From Planctomycetota bacterium (GTDB lineage Bacteria > Planctomycetota > UBA1135 > GCA-002686595): a DNA stretch of 48,367 nucleotides. A program made the position numbers and the translations under genes. The DNA lies in contig JACKHT010000017.1 in NCBI GenBank assembly GCA_020638855.1, positions 1-48,367 on the forward strand. The letters run 5' to 3'. The notes under the pieces were generated by a model. That model did not search any database. It was not told the DNA's origin and saw nothing but the letters and a program-made list of their open reading frames with translations. Positions 24,411 through 34,069 of the stretch are shown in pieces (the stretch's first letter is position 1; the number at the start of each line of letters is the position of its first letter).

Positions 24411-26837
24411 CTAGAGGCCGGTAACCGAGATATCGCCTACCACCAAGTCCACGTGGTGGGCGAAGATCGCCAGCGAACCCGTGGCCGGGCCACTGCCCGC
24501 ATCGGTGGATTGCTCGAAAGACCACTCGCTGGGCTCTTGGTCTCCCAAGTGCCAGATCTTCATGCTGTGCAGGGTCGATCCATCGCCCTGGTCCTCGACG
24601 CGCACCTTCAAGACGTACGACTCGCCCGGAACGATCGGCGTCGCGGCAAAGTTCGTGACCGCTTGCCCGGCATCGATCCCCACTTGCCAGGCCTCGTCCC
24701 CTGCCAGATCGAACCAGCGGTAGGTGAACATCGAGGACAAGGGGTAGATGCCGTGCTTGGGCTCCACGAACGGTCCACCATCTTGGTGACCGTTCCAGCG
24801 GTTGATGACACCGAAGCCATAGGACCCGGTACCCGGTGTGTAGCCGGCGATGTCGAAGCCGAGCACCGCGAAGGGAATGCGCGCTTCGTAGTTGCTCCAG
24901 GCCTGGTTGCTCAGGGCCTCTCCGATCGCGAACATCCGGTTGTACCCGAGACGCTTGGGGTTGGTGCGAAGGGTGTAGCCGAGGTCGGACATGTGGTCCA
25001 AGTACCAGGCACCGTCGATCACTTGGACTTCGTTCTGCAAGGCCAGCTTGCCACTCATGGCAGCAGCCTCGAAGTCGGTCGAGTAGGTAGTCGGCCAGCT
25101 GGTGTTGGGCTTCCAGTTCACAAAGACCGTGTGCACGCCGATGTTGCCGTCGTTGTCTTCCACTTCCAAACGGACTTCGTTCTTGTGGAAGCCGTTTTCG
25201 AGCGGCGCGCTGTCCAAGTCGGCAACCGGAATCACCAAGTTGAAGTCCCCTTCATCGCTGAGACGCCAGGGGGCTTGGCCCGTGCCGTCAACCCAGCGCG
25301 GATCCCCAAGGATTGCGGTGTTTTCCGGCCCGTTGTTGAGGGTCCAGGTGACCACGTCGTTGAGGTCCACGCGCTCTTCATCGGTGTCGTAGATGCGCCC
25401 AACCACGTTGATCGTGTCCTGGGCATTGCCTTTGAGACCGAAGGTCTGGTAGTTGATGTGCAAGGTCGGGTGGTCCCAGCCGTTCCACACCCGCGCGGCG
25501 GGAATGCCATCGGCCAAGGCCGGGGTGGTGACCACCACTCCCGAAAGCACTTCGGTTTGCCCACGGCCATCGGCAGCCGTCAGCTCGAGGTAGTACGCAC
25601 TGCCCGGGTCCAGGCCCGTGATCAAGAGCTCGTTCGCCCAGTTGGCCTGCCCAAGGTACTGGACGCCGCCCATCACCGAGGGAGTCAGGCCATAGCGCAG
25701 CTCGCCGTCCGTGGCTTCATCGGTCCACCAACGCAGGCGGATGACGGCGTCGGAAAGGGCCTGGGCCTGGTAGCGATACAGGTACGGATCGTCGTGGTCC
25801 TCGGGGACCCCCAAGTCGTCGGCGGGCAGCGGGCTCGCGAGGTCGAACAGGTAGTCGGTCGCGAGGCCGAAGCGGCCATCGGTCCCCGCTCCGTTGGCGG
25901 CGAACAGGCCGGCTTGGTTCGGCGCTCCCGTCAGGCTGGCACCCGGTCCAGTGACCCAGTTTTGCCCGTCGAGGGAAAAGCTCGATTGGTACTGGTCCCC
26001 CATCCGCTCGACGCGCAGGTAGAGCGGATCGTTGCTGTCCCAGCTCCCCGCCTGCACAAACGCAGATTGGGATCCGAGCAGGGCACCACCGGCGTACTCG
26101 GATGCCTGCAACACCAAGTCGGTTCCGTCATACCGGAAGCCCAGCAGCACGAACGTGCCTGGCCCCGACTCGACGAACAGGCCACCGTAGCCATCGATGA
26201 CCGTCCAACGGTTGACGAATTTGGCTTCGAAGCGGGCGGGAGAAATGTCGTTCATGGCCTGCGCCAAGCGCAGGAAACCGTTCTCAGGCGAGTAGTCGTA
26301 GTTGTCGGGGACATTCAGGATGCCCCGCGCCGAGTCCGTGCCCGCGCCCTTCATCATCAACTCGCCCCGGTAATGCGGATCGACGTAACTCCAAATGCTC
26401 CGATTCAGATTGAATCGGTTGAAGTCGTCCGAAAGCAAGGCGGCGGGCAAGCCGGTGGTGAAGACGCTGTCCCCCGTCTGGGCGGTCAAGCCCATGGACG
26501 TTTCCGACCGGGCGTTGAAGTGGTACTCGGTCCCCGGAAGCAGTCCTGTGAGCAACAGCTCATGCTGCAATACGAGTCCAGGATCGGCCACAGCATCGCC
26601 ATACTGCGAGGTGAGGCCGAATTCGGCGCTCGAGTCCGCAGCCAAGTTGGTATCCCAACGAACCAAAGCAAAGTTGGGCCCTGGTTCCACCATGAGGTTG
26701 CTGATGGACAGCGGCGTGTTGCCTCCCGAACCCGAACCAGCGGAGGAACTGCTGTTGTGATAGCAAGCGGGAGCCAAGGAGCCTAGGAAAACGATCGCTA
26801 GGGTTCGCAGACGGCGGGATTGGAGCAGGGTCGACAT
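24411..26837 (-). CDS. Large modular surface lipoprotein with FN3 and concanavalin-like domains
   Basis: An 808-residue exported protein. The signal peptide ends LGSLAPAC, a probable though imperfect lipobox, followed by a Ser/Gly linker. Order of parts: FN3-like unit (about 45-125; VRWDTNLAADSSAEFG), DUF1349-like concanavalin sandwich (about 130-340; SDDFNRFNLNRSIWSYVD, PLYLRVERMGDQY), second FN3-like unit (about 350-440), and a C-terminal region (about 445-808) shared with the next gene (APWRLSDEGDFNL, GYTPGTGSYGFG, RWNGH, GPFVEPKHGIYPL, LAIFAHHVDLVVGDISV). I do not recognise that C-terminal region. ATG 26837 was chosen; TTG 26849 would add four residues. Likely a surface adhesin or EPS-binding protein. 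Confidence 0.75.
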   Translation of the reverse strand: MSTLLQSRRLRTLAIVFLGSLAPACYHNSSSSAGSGSGGNTPLSISNLMVEPGPNFALVRWDTNLAADSSAEFGLTSQYGDAVADPGLVLQHELLLTGLLPGTEYHFNARSETSMGLTAQTGDSVFTTGLPAALLSDDFNRFNLNRSIWSYVDPHYRGELMMKGAGTDSARGILNVPDNYDYSPENGFLRLAQAMNDISPARFEAKFVNRWTVIDGYGGLFVESGPGTFVLLGFRYDGTDLVLQASEYAGGALLGSQSAFVQAGSWDSNDPLYLRVERMGDQYQSSFSLDGQNWVTGPGASLTGAPNQAGLFAANGAGTDGRFGLATDYLFDLASPLPADDLGVPEDHDDPYLYRYQAQALSDAVIRLRWWTDEATDGELRYGLTPSVMGGVQYLGQANWANELLITGLDPGSAYYLELTAADGRGQTEVLSGVVVTTPALADGIPAARVWNGWDHPTLHINYQTFGLKGNAQDTINVVGRIYDTDEERVDLNDVVTWTLNNGPENTAILGDPRWVDGTGQAPWRLSDEGDFNLVIPVADLDSAPLENGFHKNEVRLEVEDNDGNIGVHTVFVNWKPNTSWPTTYSTDFEAAAMSGKLALQNEVQVIDGAWYLDHMSDLGYTLRTNPKRLGYNRMFAIGEALSNQAWSNYEARIPFAVLGFDIAGYTPGTGSYGFGVINRWNGHQDGGPFVEPKHGIYPLSSMFTYRWFDLAGDEAWQVGIDAGQAVTNFAATPIVPGESYVLKVRVEDQGDGSTLHSMKIWHLGDQEPSEWSFEQSTDAGSGPATGSLAIFAHHVDLVVGDISVTGL

Positions 26838-26867
26838 GGCTTTGGACAAGGTTGAGATTCGGGGTTC

Positions 26868-26886
26868 GGGGCCGAAACTCGGCCCC
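26868..26886 (-). terminator. Short hairpin between the two modular protein genes
   Basis: GGGGCCGA (26868-26875) and TCGGCCCC (26879-26886) form a perfect 8-bp stem with a 3-nt loop, 17 nt after the stop of the giant gene. There is no T-run on the minus strand, so termination would be weak. Confidence 0.4.
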
Positions 26887-26903
26887 GGCCCCCTAGCAGG
26901 CTC

Positions 26904-29900
26904 TTACGGTAGGTGCGTGACGACAATGTTTCCGAAGGAGACATCGACGTGGTGGGCCACGAGCAGGAGCGATCCCCGCGGCGGATCGCCGGGGTTGGTC
27001 GTGTACTCAAAGGTCCAAGCAGAGGGTTCTGCCGCCCCATCGGGCCACACCTTGAAAGCATATAGGGTTCCGCCGCCCGGGGCGTCGTGGCAGCGAACGC
27101 GGTACCAATAGGTGACTCCCACTGAGATGTCGTTCCCCGGCTGGGGCAGGATGGCTTGGTTCTCATTGATCCAAAGCTCCCACCTCTCGGTCGAGTTGAA
27201 CCAACGGAACACCCACAGTCCACCCAAGGGGTACAAGCCGTGGTTCGGCTGCAAGAAGGGGCCGCCCGGGGTATGCCCCGTCCAACGCAGCAGGAAACCC
27301 ATGCCGTACGAACTGGTCCCTGTGGTGTAACCCTGGGGATCCAACGCATGCACAGTGACGGGCATCAAGGCTTCGTAGTTGTCCCAGCCGTTCGGACCGC
27401 TGCCCTCGCCAATGGCCACCAAACGGTCGTAGCCAAGGTCGCTCGGCAGGGGCCGCAGGACGTGACCCAAGGTGGGATGGTCGTAGATTTCCCAGCGTCC
27501 ATCCACGACCTGTACCACGTCTTCCACGTGGGCGCCTTGGCTAGCGACTTGGTCCCAATCGATCGTCAGCGTGTCGGTCCAAACCACGTTGGGGGTGTAG
27601 TCCACGATCGCAACGGTGGTGGATTGATGCCCATCGAGGTCTTCCGCCAGGAGCTCCACCGTGTTGCGGTGCACACCACCCACCAGGGGGCCGGAGAGCA
27701 GTTCGGGGATGTACAGCTCAATGTTGAAGTCTCCCTCGTTGGCGAGGCGCCAAGGGGCATAGTTGATCGTCCGATCGTCTCCCAGGGTGAGCGGGCGCCA
27801 AGCCCCGTCGTTCACACGGAACTGCAAGCTGACTTCCAGAGCAATCCGATCTTGGTCGGCATCTAGGACTCGGCCCAATACGTTGAATTGGGGCTGGGCG
27901 TTGCCCAACTCGCCAAACTGCAACATGTGCGCGCCCGTCAAGGGATCGGGCAGTCCGTACCAGAACTCCACCGAAGGGGCACCCATCACCGGAGGCGCAA
28001 GCGTGCGCACCTGGCGATCGGTGGTCACACCTTGGTTGTTCGAGGGATCGGTCGCCACGACTTGGTAGTGGTACACCGTGTCGCTCGAAAGCCCGACCAG
28101 GGTCACCGTGTGCTGGTATGCGAGCTGCGAGCTCACAGCCGGCGTCTGCCCATACGCAGCCGAGGTTCCCCATTGGACCTCCCCGACCGACGGCTCATCG
28201 GTGGCCCAAGAAATCTGCAGCGCGTTTTCCGATAGGGCCACGGCCGACAACCGGTAGACATAGGGAGCTTCCGTATCGGCCCCCACCGCCGGATCTTCGT
28301 TCAGGATCGGGGCGACCCCGCTCTCGAACCAGTCCACCGCAACGGTGTGTCCTTGGGGGTCCGAGCTCTCGTTGCCGCACAGGATGCCCACGCGCTCGGG
28401 GATCATCCCGAAGGAGAAACTCTTGACGGTGGTCCAGGCGACCCCATCCAGGCTGTACTGGGTGGTCCACTGGCTCATTTGCCGGACTACGCGGAGGTAC
28501 AGGGGACTGTCATCGAACCACGGTCCGCTTTGGACCACGACGTTGTTCGAACTACCCGGATTGCCATCTTGGAAACGGGAGGAGAACACGCGCAGGTTGG
28601 AACCATCGAAGTAGTAATCGAGTCGGATCCAATCATCGACGTCTTTCTCGACGTAGATGCCCGTGCTGGTGTTGACGTCCACGATCGGGTTCTCGAACTT
28701 CGCCTGGAACGAGAAGTCCTCGTTGGCCACGGGCTGCGAAAGCCGGGCGGCGCCGTTTTGCTGGTAGGGCTCGTAGGCGACACCGCTAGGGATCTCGATC
28801 TCCACGCGCGCGTCCGCCGTACCCGATCCCACCAGTCGCAACTGGGCCACCCCGTTGGGGTCGGTGAAGGTCCACAGGTTGCGATTCAGGTTGGGTAAGT
28901 GGAAATCATCCGACAGGATCGAGCCGGAGGCCGGCGTGTCGAAACTATCGATCGGCTCCAAGGTCGTATCCCCGTCGCCGTCGGTCGAACCCACTTGGAA
29001 GTAGTAGGTGGTCGCGGGCTGCAGGTTCGGGAGGATGATCGAGTGCTGGGTGGTCAGGTTGGCGTCCCCCTGGCTGGTTCCCAGGGCCGGCGTGGTCCCA
29101 AAGTCCACGTTGCTACTGGCCGGGTCGAGGGTGTCCCAAGTCACCATCGCGGAAGTCGCGCTAGGAGTGACTTGGACGTTGGTGATGATCGGGGCTCCCG
29201 AGTCGAGGCTGAAATTGGCCACGATGTCGGCATCCTCCGAAACCACCCAAACCAAGGGATTGCTCGTGCCTGACGCAGCCCCGCTCCACCCGGTGAAGAC
29301 GTAACCCACATCCGGAACCGCCTGCAAATTCACCGGAGTGCCGCAGGGGTAGTCCGCTTGCTGAGGCGTCGTCATGACCGTGCCGCCCCCCTGGGGAACC
29401 GTAACGCCTAGGACAAAGGGCCCCGAGTTCCCGCGCGGGCCATCCTCGGGCACGATCGGGTCGGCCACATCGAATACGTAGTCACACACGGCCGTGAAGG
29501 CCGGTGAGTTGCCCGCGTAGAACGAGTTTCCAGCGTAGGGGCCGAGCTCAAGGATCGCGGCAGCGCGCGTGAAGCTCGCGACTTGTTGCCAGTTCGCCCC
29601 ATCGCCCGAGACCGAGTACGTCCAGAGGTTTCCGGCCCGGCCGACGCGCAGGTAGTAGGGTGCCGACAACGTGAGCGCACCATCCGCCTTGGTCTGGGTC
29701 ACGCCTGAAACCGTGGATCCCGCGTAGAAACGCACTCCACCAGGTGCACGGTACAAGTCGAACCGCAGCCAGTTGGTGGCATCCTGCTGCACCAACAAAC
29801 CCTGGATCTGGTAGGGCGTGGTGAGTTCGCTCTCAAACTTGAGTTCGACTTCGAAGTCGGTGTCTTCCACCGCTTGCATCACGCGCGGCGCATGCAGCGT

Positions 29901-32504
29901 GTTGTAGTTTTCCCGCTCGACACCTGCCGGGACCGAGATCCACAGCTGAGCATCGCCCGTGCCTGCCCCTTGGACGCCGTACTGACCATCAAAGAACTGG
30001 CTATCGACGAATGCCCACTGGGCTCCCAAGCCGCCACAGCCGTTGAAATCGTCCGAGGTGACCACGGCGTTGGCCGGGGTCTGGGTCGTGAACACATCGC
30101 TCGGGGCGATGGTTTGGCCCCCGGCCCCCACCGACGACACCTGGAACTGGTACTGGGTGGTGGGCATCAAGCCCGGCAAGAGCAGCTGGTGCGAAGTCAC
30201 CAAGTTGGCGCTCTCGACCATGCTCCCGAAAGCGAGGGTGGTTCCGAATTCCACGCGCGAAGTCGCAGGCACGTCCGTGGTCCACGTCACGAGTGCGTCG
30301 TCGGTTCCCGGCGCCACCTGGACGTTGGTGATCACGGGCGGAACGTTGATCGGAACGAAGACCGCGCCGAAGGTGTGGTCCACATCCATCGTCAGCGAAG
30401 CGGGGTTCGCGTTGCCGCTGAGGTCCCCGGTCCAATTGCTGAAGGCAAAGCCTGGGTCCGGAACCGCCAGCAAGCTCACGACTTCATCGCAGGCGTAGGC
30501 AGCGAGTCCCGGGTCCGCCACGATCGAACCACCCGAGGGGGTGGCATTGAAAGTCAAAACGCGCGGAGCGACCCCTCCGATGGGACCGTCTTCCGGCGAC
30601 AAGGGATCGAGCGCGTCCTCGACAAAATCGAACTGGGCACTCACCCCTGGAAGGGTCCCCAGGTTGCCTCCGTACAGCCCAAAGCGATTGGCATCGAGGG
30701 GCACATTCGACGTGTTCAACAACTGGTAGGTAGCGCCGTTGTCGGAGTAGCGGAACTCGAAATCGTTGCCCGTGCGCACCAAACGCAACCAAGCCGACCC
30801 AAACCCAGCAACTGGCGCGTCGAACACTCGCACGCTGCTGCCTGCTTGGGTGACCACGCCCGTCGCCCGAACCATACCCGCTGCATGGTAGAGCTCGAAG
30901 GAGAGCCAGTTGTCCGCATCCTCGACCACCAACGCTCCGGCCGAACGGTCGGCGTCGGGTAGGGTTTGGATGCGCGTGGTCACATCGAAGTCCCCGTCCC
31001 CCATCGGTTGCCAAAGGTAAGGCACCGACAACGTACCGAAGGCTTCCACGAGCGCGCCCCCAGGGGCTTCCACTTGCAGGAACGCATCGCTGGTCCCCAT
31101 TCCAAGCGTTGTGAAGTTCGCAACTTGACCGGGATCTTCCACCGTCCATAACGGCGAGGGGCCCCCACAGGTGTTGAAGTCCTCGGACGTCAACACGGGT
31201 ACCGCGGGAGCTGTCACCAAGACCCAGTTGCCCGCTTGCGACAGGGCTCCCAGGGGTGTGATCGAGGTGATCTGGAGGTAGTAGGTGGCTCCGGGCATCA
31301 GCTGCGTGAGCTGGAGCGCGTGCTGGGTCACAAAGTTGGCGTTGAACACGGTGCTTCCGAGCCACTCGGTCAAGCCGTAGTCGACCTGGCTGTTGGCCGA
31401 AAGATCGGTGTCCCATTGCACGCTGGCACCACCGGCTAAGGGCTGAATCTGGACGCCCGAGATCACCGGCGCCGGATTGCCGCCCACCACTTCGAAGTCC
31501 GCGGTGACCGAATGCGCACCGTCCATGGTGACTTGGGCCACGGGATTCGTACCAGCCAAGTCCCCACTCCAGCGAACAAAACGCCAGCCGGGTGCGGGGG
31601 TGGCCGTCAAGGTCACGCTGGTGCCACAAGCGTACAAGCCGCCCGGGGGATTCAAGTCCACCGCGCCCGATCCGCCCAGCGTTAGGGTCAAAGGCAAATC
31701 GACCGTCCCCGCATCTTCCGGGCTGATCGGTGCGATGGTGTCGAAGAAGTAGTCGACCCCCATGCTCGCGGCGGGGAAGGACCCAAAATTCCCTACGTAG
31801 GGCCCGATCTCATCGGGATAGATGTTCTGGTTGAAGCTACGTTGCAGCGTCCAACTCACGCCATCGGTCGAGGACTCAAAGCGGAAGGAGTTGCCACTAC
31901 GACCCACCCGCATCCACAACGGCGTGCTGCCACCGGAAAGCACTTGGTTGGATCGGTTGGAAGTTCGCCCATTGTAGGTCCGACCGCAATACGCGTAGGT
32001 CGACCCGCCATAGCCGTAGAAGTCGAACCGCAACCAGTTGGCCTCGTCCTGCTTGACGATCAATCCATAGATTTCGTCGTTGTCCGGACGGTCGGTGAAC
32101 TGGAGCTCGACCTCGAAGTCTCCGGATCCGAGCGGCTGCATCAAATGCGGTGCATAGATGCTGTTCCAGGCTTGGTGCTCGCTGCCTGCCGCTGCGGTCA
32201 TGTTCAACACGGCTTGGCCCGTCCCGACCCCCTGGACCGCTACGGTCGAGTCCCCGGTGGGATCTACCAGCGTCCAAAAGTCGGAAAGGCCGCCGCAATG
32301 ATCGAAGTCATCCGACTGGAACAGGCCCGCCACCAGGCTCCAGCCATAGACCGAGTCGGAGGCGGGGGCTTGGACCGTACGTGCAGGGATCGCGCTCGCG
32401 CGTTGGAGCGGAGCGGCCTGCGGCGAGGCCCCAAGCGGGGCGCTAACGAGTAGTCCGAGTGCTAGGGCGAGCAGACGGAACGACGGGCAGCAAACAGACT
32501 TCAA
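26904..32504 (-). CDS. Giant modular secreted protein: repeated concanavalin-InlB-FN3 units
   Basis: About 1866 residues. The TTG start at 32502-32504 gives a clean signal peptide (LLALALGLLVSAPLGA) and has AGGGA 8 nt upstream. The frame is open further upstream. Four DUF1349-like concanavalin sandwiches (about 64-265, 441-638, 817-1020, 1190-1395; each opens with DDF or EDF and has WLRF/WLSF and PED) alternate with three InlB-type repeats (ACGTSVTLTATPAPGWRFVRWSGDL and two like it, about 290-337, 668-716, 1035-1090) and four FN3-like units (VTWTTD/ISWATD pattern). The last 370 residues match the C-terminus of the 24411 gene. One concanavalin-InlB-FN3 cycle is about 376 residues. Probable cell-surface polysaccharide-binding protein; function not shown. 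Confidence 0.8.
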   Translation of the reverse strand: MKSVCCPSFRLLALALGLLVSAPLGASPQAAPLQRASAIPARTVQAPASDSVYGWSLVAGLFQSDDFDHCGGLSDFWTLVDPTGDSTVAVQGVGTGQAVLNMTAAAGSEHQAWNSIYAPHLMQPLGSGDFEVELQFTDRPDNDEIYGLIVKQDEANWLRFDFYGYGGSTYAYCGRTYNGRTSNRSNQVLSGGSTPLWMRVGRSGNSFRFESSTDGVSWTLQRSFNQNIYPDEIGPYVGNFGSFPAASMGVDYFFDTIAPISPEDAGTVDLPLTLTLGGSGAVDLNPPGGLYACGTSVTLTATPAPGWRFVRWSGDLAGTNPVAQVTMDGAHSVTADFEVVGGNPAPVISGVQIQPLAGGASVQWDTDLSANSQVDYGLTEWLGSTVFNANFVTQHALQLTQLMPGATYYLQITSITPLGALSQAGNWVLVTAPAVPVLTSEDFNTCGGPSPLWTVEDPGQVANFTTLGMGTSDAFLQVEAPGGALVEAFGTLSVPYLWQPMGDGDFDVTTRIQTLPDADRSAGALVVEDADNWLSFELYHAAGMVRATGVVTQAGSSVRVFDAPVAGFGSAWLRLVRTGNDFEFRYSDNGATYQLLNTSNVPLDANRFGLYGGNLGTLPGVSAQFDFVEDALDPLSPEDGPIGGVAPRVLTFNATPSGGSIVADPGLAAYACDEVVSLLAVPDPGFAFSNWTGDLSGNANPASLTMDVDHTFGAVFVPINVPPVITNVQVAPGTDDALVTWTTDVPATSRVEFGTTLAFGSMVESANLVTSHQLLLPGLMPTTQYQFQVSSVGAGGQTIAPSDVFTTQTPANAVVTSDDFNGCGGLGAQWAFVDSQFFDGQYGVQGAGTGDAQLWISVPAGVERENYNTLHAPRVMQAVEDTDFEVELKFESELTTPYQIQGLLVQQDATNWLRFDLYRAPGGVRFYAGSTVSGVTQTKADGALTLSAPYYLRVGRAGNLWTYSVSGDGANWQQVASFTRAAAILELGPYAGNSFYAGNSPAFTAVCDYVFDVADPIVPEDGPRGNSGPFVLGVTVPQGGGTVMTTPQQADYPCGTPVNLQAVPDVGYVFTGWSGAASGTSNPLVWVVSEDADIVANFSLDSGAPIITNVQVTPSATSAMVTWDTLDPASSNVDFGTTPALGTSQGDANLTTQHSIILPNLQPATTYYFQVGSTDGDGDTTLEPIDSFDTPASGSILSDDFHLPNLNRNLWTFTDPNGVAQLRLVGSGTADARVEIEIPSGVAYEPYQQNGAARLSQPVANEDFSFQAKFENPIVDVNTSTGIYVEKDVDDWIRLDYYFDGSNLRVFSSRFQDGNPGSSNNVVVQSGPWFDDSPLYLRVVRQMSQWTTQYSLDGVAWTTVKSFSFGMIPERVGILCGNESSDPQGHTVAVDWFESGVAPILNEDPAVGADTEAPYVYRLSAVALSENALQISWATDEPSVGEVQWGTSAAYGQTPAVSSQLAYQHTVTLVGLSSDTVYHYQVVATDPSNNQGVTTDRQVRTLAPPVMGAPSVEFWYGLPDPLTGAHMLQFGELGNAQPQFNVLGRVLDADQDRIALEVSLQFRVNDGAWRPLTLGDDRTINYAPWRLANEGDFNIELYIPELLSGPLVGGVHRNTVELLAEDLDGHQSTTVAIVDYTPNVVWTDTLTIDWDQVASQGAHVEDVVQVVDGRWEIYDHPTLGHVLRPLPSDLGYDRLVAIGEGSGPNGWDNYEALMPVTVHALDPQGYTTGTSSYGMGFLLRWTGHTPGGPFLQPNHGLYPLGGLWVFRWFNSTERWELWINENQAILPQPGNDISVGVTYWYRVRCHDAPGGGTLYAFKVWPDGAAEPSAWTFEYTTNPGDPPRGSLLLVAHHVDVSFGNIVVTHLP

Positions 32505-32900
32505 TGGAGGGGTCCCTGGGTTGGACGCTAGTGGAGAATCCACCCGGGGACGGGGAGCGCATGGCCTGCGACCTCCCCTGGAGTTTGACCCCGGGTACAT
32601 CCAGGTCATTGTACCCCCGCCAGCCCTCCAATTTGGGGATTCCTTGCTGAATCTACCGTTAGGGGGAGCCCTGTCCGGGTAGCCAAATCGGCCCAAAAAT
32701 AGCATGCGGGTGTCGCACTCCGGGAACCGGCGACTTTCCAGGAAAGAGCCGGAGTTCCGGGCCCCCCGTTGGACCGGTAGGGCTCAAGGCCGCCGCTCGA
32801 ATGGTCGATGCCCAAAACGAAACTCTGCATGGTGCGCAGGGGCCAGTGGGTCCCGTACCATGTTCCGCCCGAACCCTCCCCGACCTGGGCTCCCCTCGTC
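32505..32900. promoter_or_regulatory. Divergent intergenic region with a candidate -10
   Basis: A 396-bp region between two divergent genes, with no convincing small gene. On the minus strand TACAAT (plus-strand ATTGTA, 32608-32613) matches the -10 consensus at 5 of 6 bases and lies about 104 nt before the giant gene's TTG. No -35 at proper spacing is clear. On the plus strand, TACCAT at about 32858 could serve the methyltransferase gene. Confidence 0.3.
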
Positions 32901-34061
32901 ATGCCTCCCCAATCCGCTAGCCAGCCTTTTCTGGACCTTCCCAACATCCCAGTGCACGTCTGCGTGCTCTGGCCGAGTGCGGAAACAGCCCTAGCGGCTC
33001 CGCGTGGAGACATTGCGATGGTGCTGGATCCGGCGACCGGAATGGCCACGAATCGCGATTTCGATGCCCACCTGTTGGCTTACGGCGAAGGCTACGAGAA
33101 CTCGCTGGGCTTCTCGGAGTTCTTCCAGGGGTACATCCAGGGGTTCGCCAAGGACCTCATCCAGCGCCATCACTTGGAGGGCAAGGCGGTCATGGAAGTG
33201 GGGTGCGGCGACGGATCCTTTTTGCGACTGATGGTCCAAAACGGAGCCGCGAGCGGCATCGGTTTCGACCCCAGCTACCCGCCGGACCAGCCCACCACGC
33301 TCGAGGATGGGCGCATCCAGATCCATGTGGAGGCCTTTCCGCCCCGTGGCCAAGAGCTCCACATCCAGGCCGATTTGCTCGTGTGCCGTCAGGTTTTGGA
33401 ACACGTCCCGGACCCGCTCCGCTTCTTGCAAACCATCCGCGGCGGCCTCCCCAAGGACCACGCCACCACCGTGGCCTTCGAAGTCCCCAACATCTTCCCG
33501 ACCCTCGAGCAGCAAACCTCGTGGGACATCATTTACGAACACTGCACCTACTTCAGCATCGGGAGCTTGGCGCGGCTGCTCTCCCAAGCGGGTTTCCGGG
33601 TGACCCATGCCCACGAGACCTACGAGCGCCAGTTCATCACGGTCGAGGCCACGACGGACTCGAGCGTCGCCGACCGCAGCGCGGAATTCGACGACATGCG
33701 TGAGCTCACCGAGGCGGTCGAAAAGTTTGACATCGCCTGGCGCAAACGCCTCGCCGACTGGACCGAGCGCCTGGCACAGGCCAAGCGCGAAGGCAAGCGC
33801 GTGGCCATGTGGGGCACGGGGGCGCGGGGGGTCAACTTCCTCAACTTGGTCGATCCCGATCGAACCATTGGCTGTGCCATCGACATCAATCCGCGCAAGC
33901 ACGGTTTGCACGTGGCAGGAACCGGCCAAGTCATCGCCCCGCCCAGCGCCTTGGTGGACTTCCAGCCGGACCTCGTGATCATCATGAATGGCATCTACCA
34001 AGACGAGATTCGTACCAGCCTGGCGAAGATGGACCTTCACCCCGAATTGCGCGTCGCCTAA
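32901..34061 (+). CDS. TylC3-type C-methyltransferase homologue without zinc cysteines
   Basis: A 386-residue class I methyltransferase of the sugar C-methyltransferase family (N-terminal zinc-type region, SAM domain, C-terminal Rossmann-like domain). The SAM site is VMEVGCGDGSFLRL (98-110). Then come CRQVLEHVPDPLRFLQ and IIYEHCTYFS, the family H/Y block. The C-terminal domain is VAMWGTGARGVNFLN to INPRKHGLHVAGTGQ. The N-terminus (FLDLPNIPVHVCVLWPSAE, then DPATGMATNRDFD) aligns with the zinc region of the 40184 gene, but its two CxxC pairs are gone. It may have lost metal binding. First gene of a four-gene plus-strand operon; ATG 32901 has no Shine-Dalgarno, and ATG 32829 is a weaker alternative. 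Confidence 0.82.
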   Translation: MPPQSASQPFLDLPNIPVHVCVLWPSAETALAAPRGDIAMVLDPATGMATNRDFDAHLLAYGEGYENSLGFSEFFQGYIQGFAKDLIQRHHLEGKAVMEVGCGDGSFLRLMVQNGAASGIGFDPSYPPDQPTTLEDGRIQIHVEAFPPRGQELHIQADLLVCRQVLEHVPDPLRFLQTIRGGLPKDHATTVAFEVPNIFPTLEQQTSWDIIYEHCTYFSIGSLARLLSQAGFRVTHAHETYERQFITVEATTDSSVADRSAEFDDMRELTEAVEKFDIAWRKRLADWTERLAQAKREGKRVAMWGTGARGVNFLNLVDPDRTIGCAIDINPRKHGLHVAGTGQVIAPPSALVDFQPDLVIIMNGIYQDEIRTSLAKMDLHPELRVA

Positions 34062-34069
34062 CCCTCCCC

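Noticed and set aside
24270..26786. An 838-codon plus-strand open frame opposite the modular lipoprotein gene
   Set aside because: It is antisense to a gene with clear domains and a signal peptide. Its translation has no family pattern; long antisense frames are common at this GC content.
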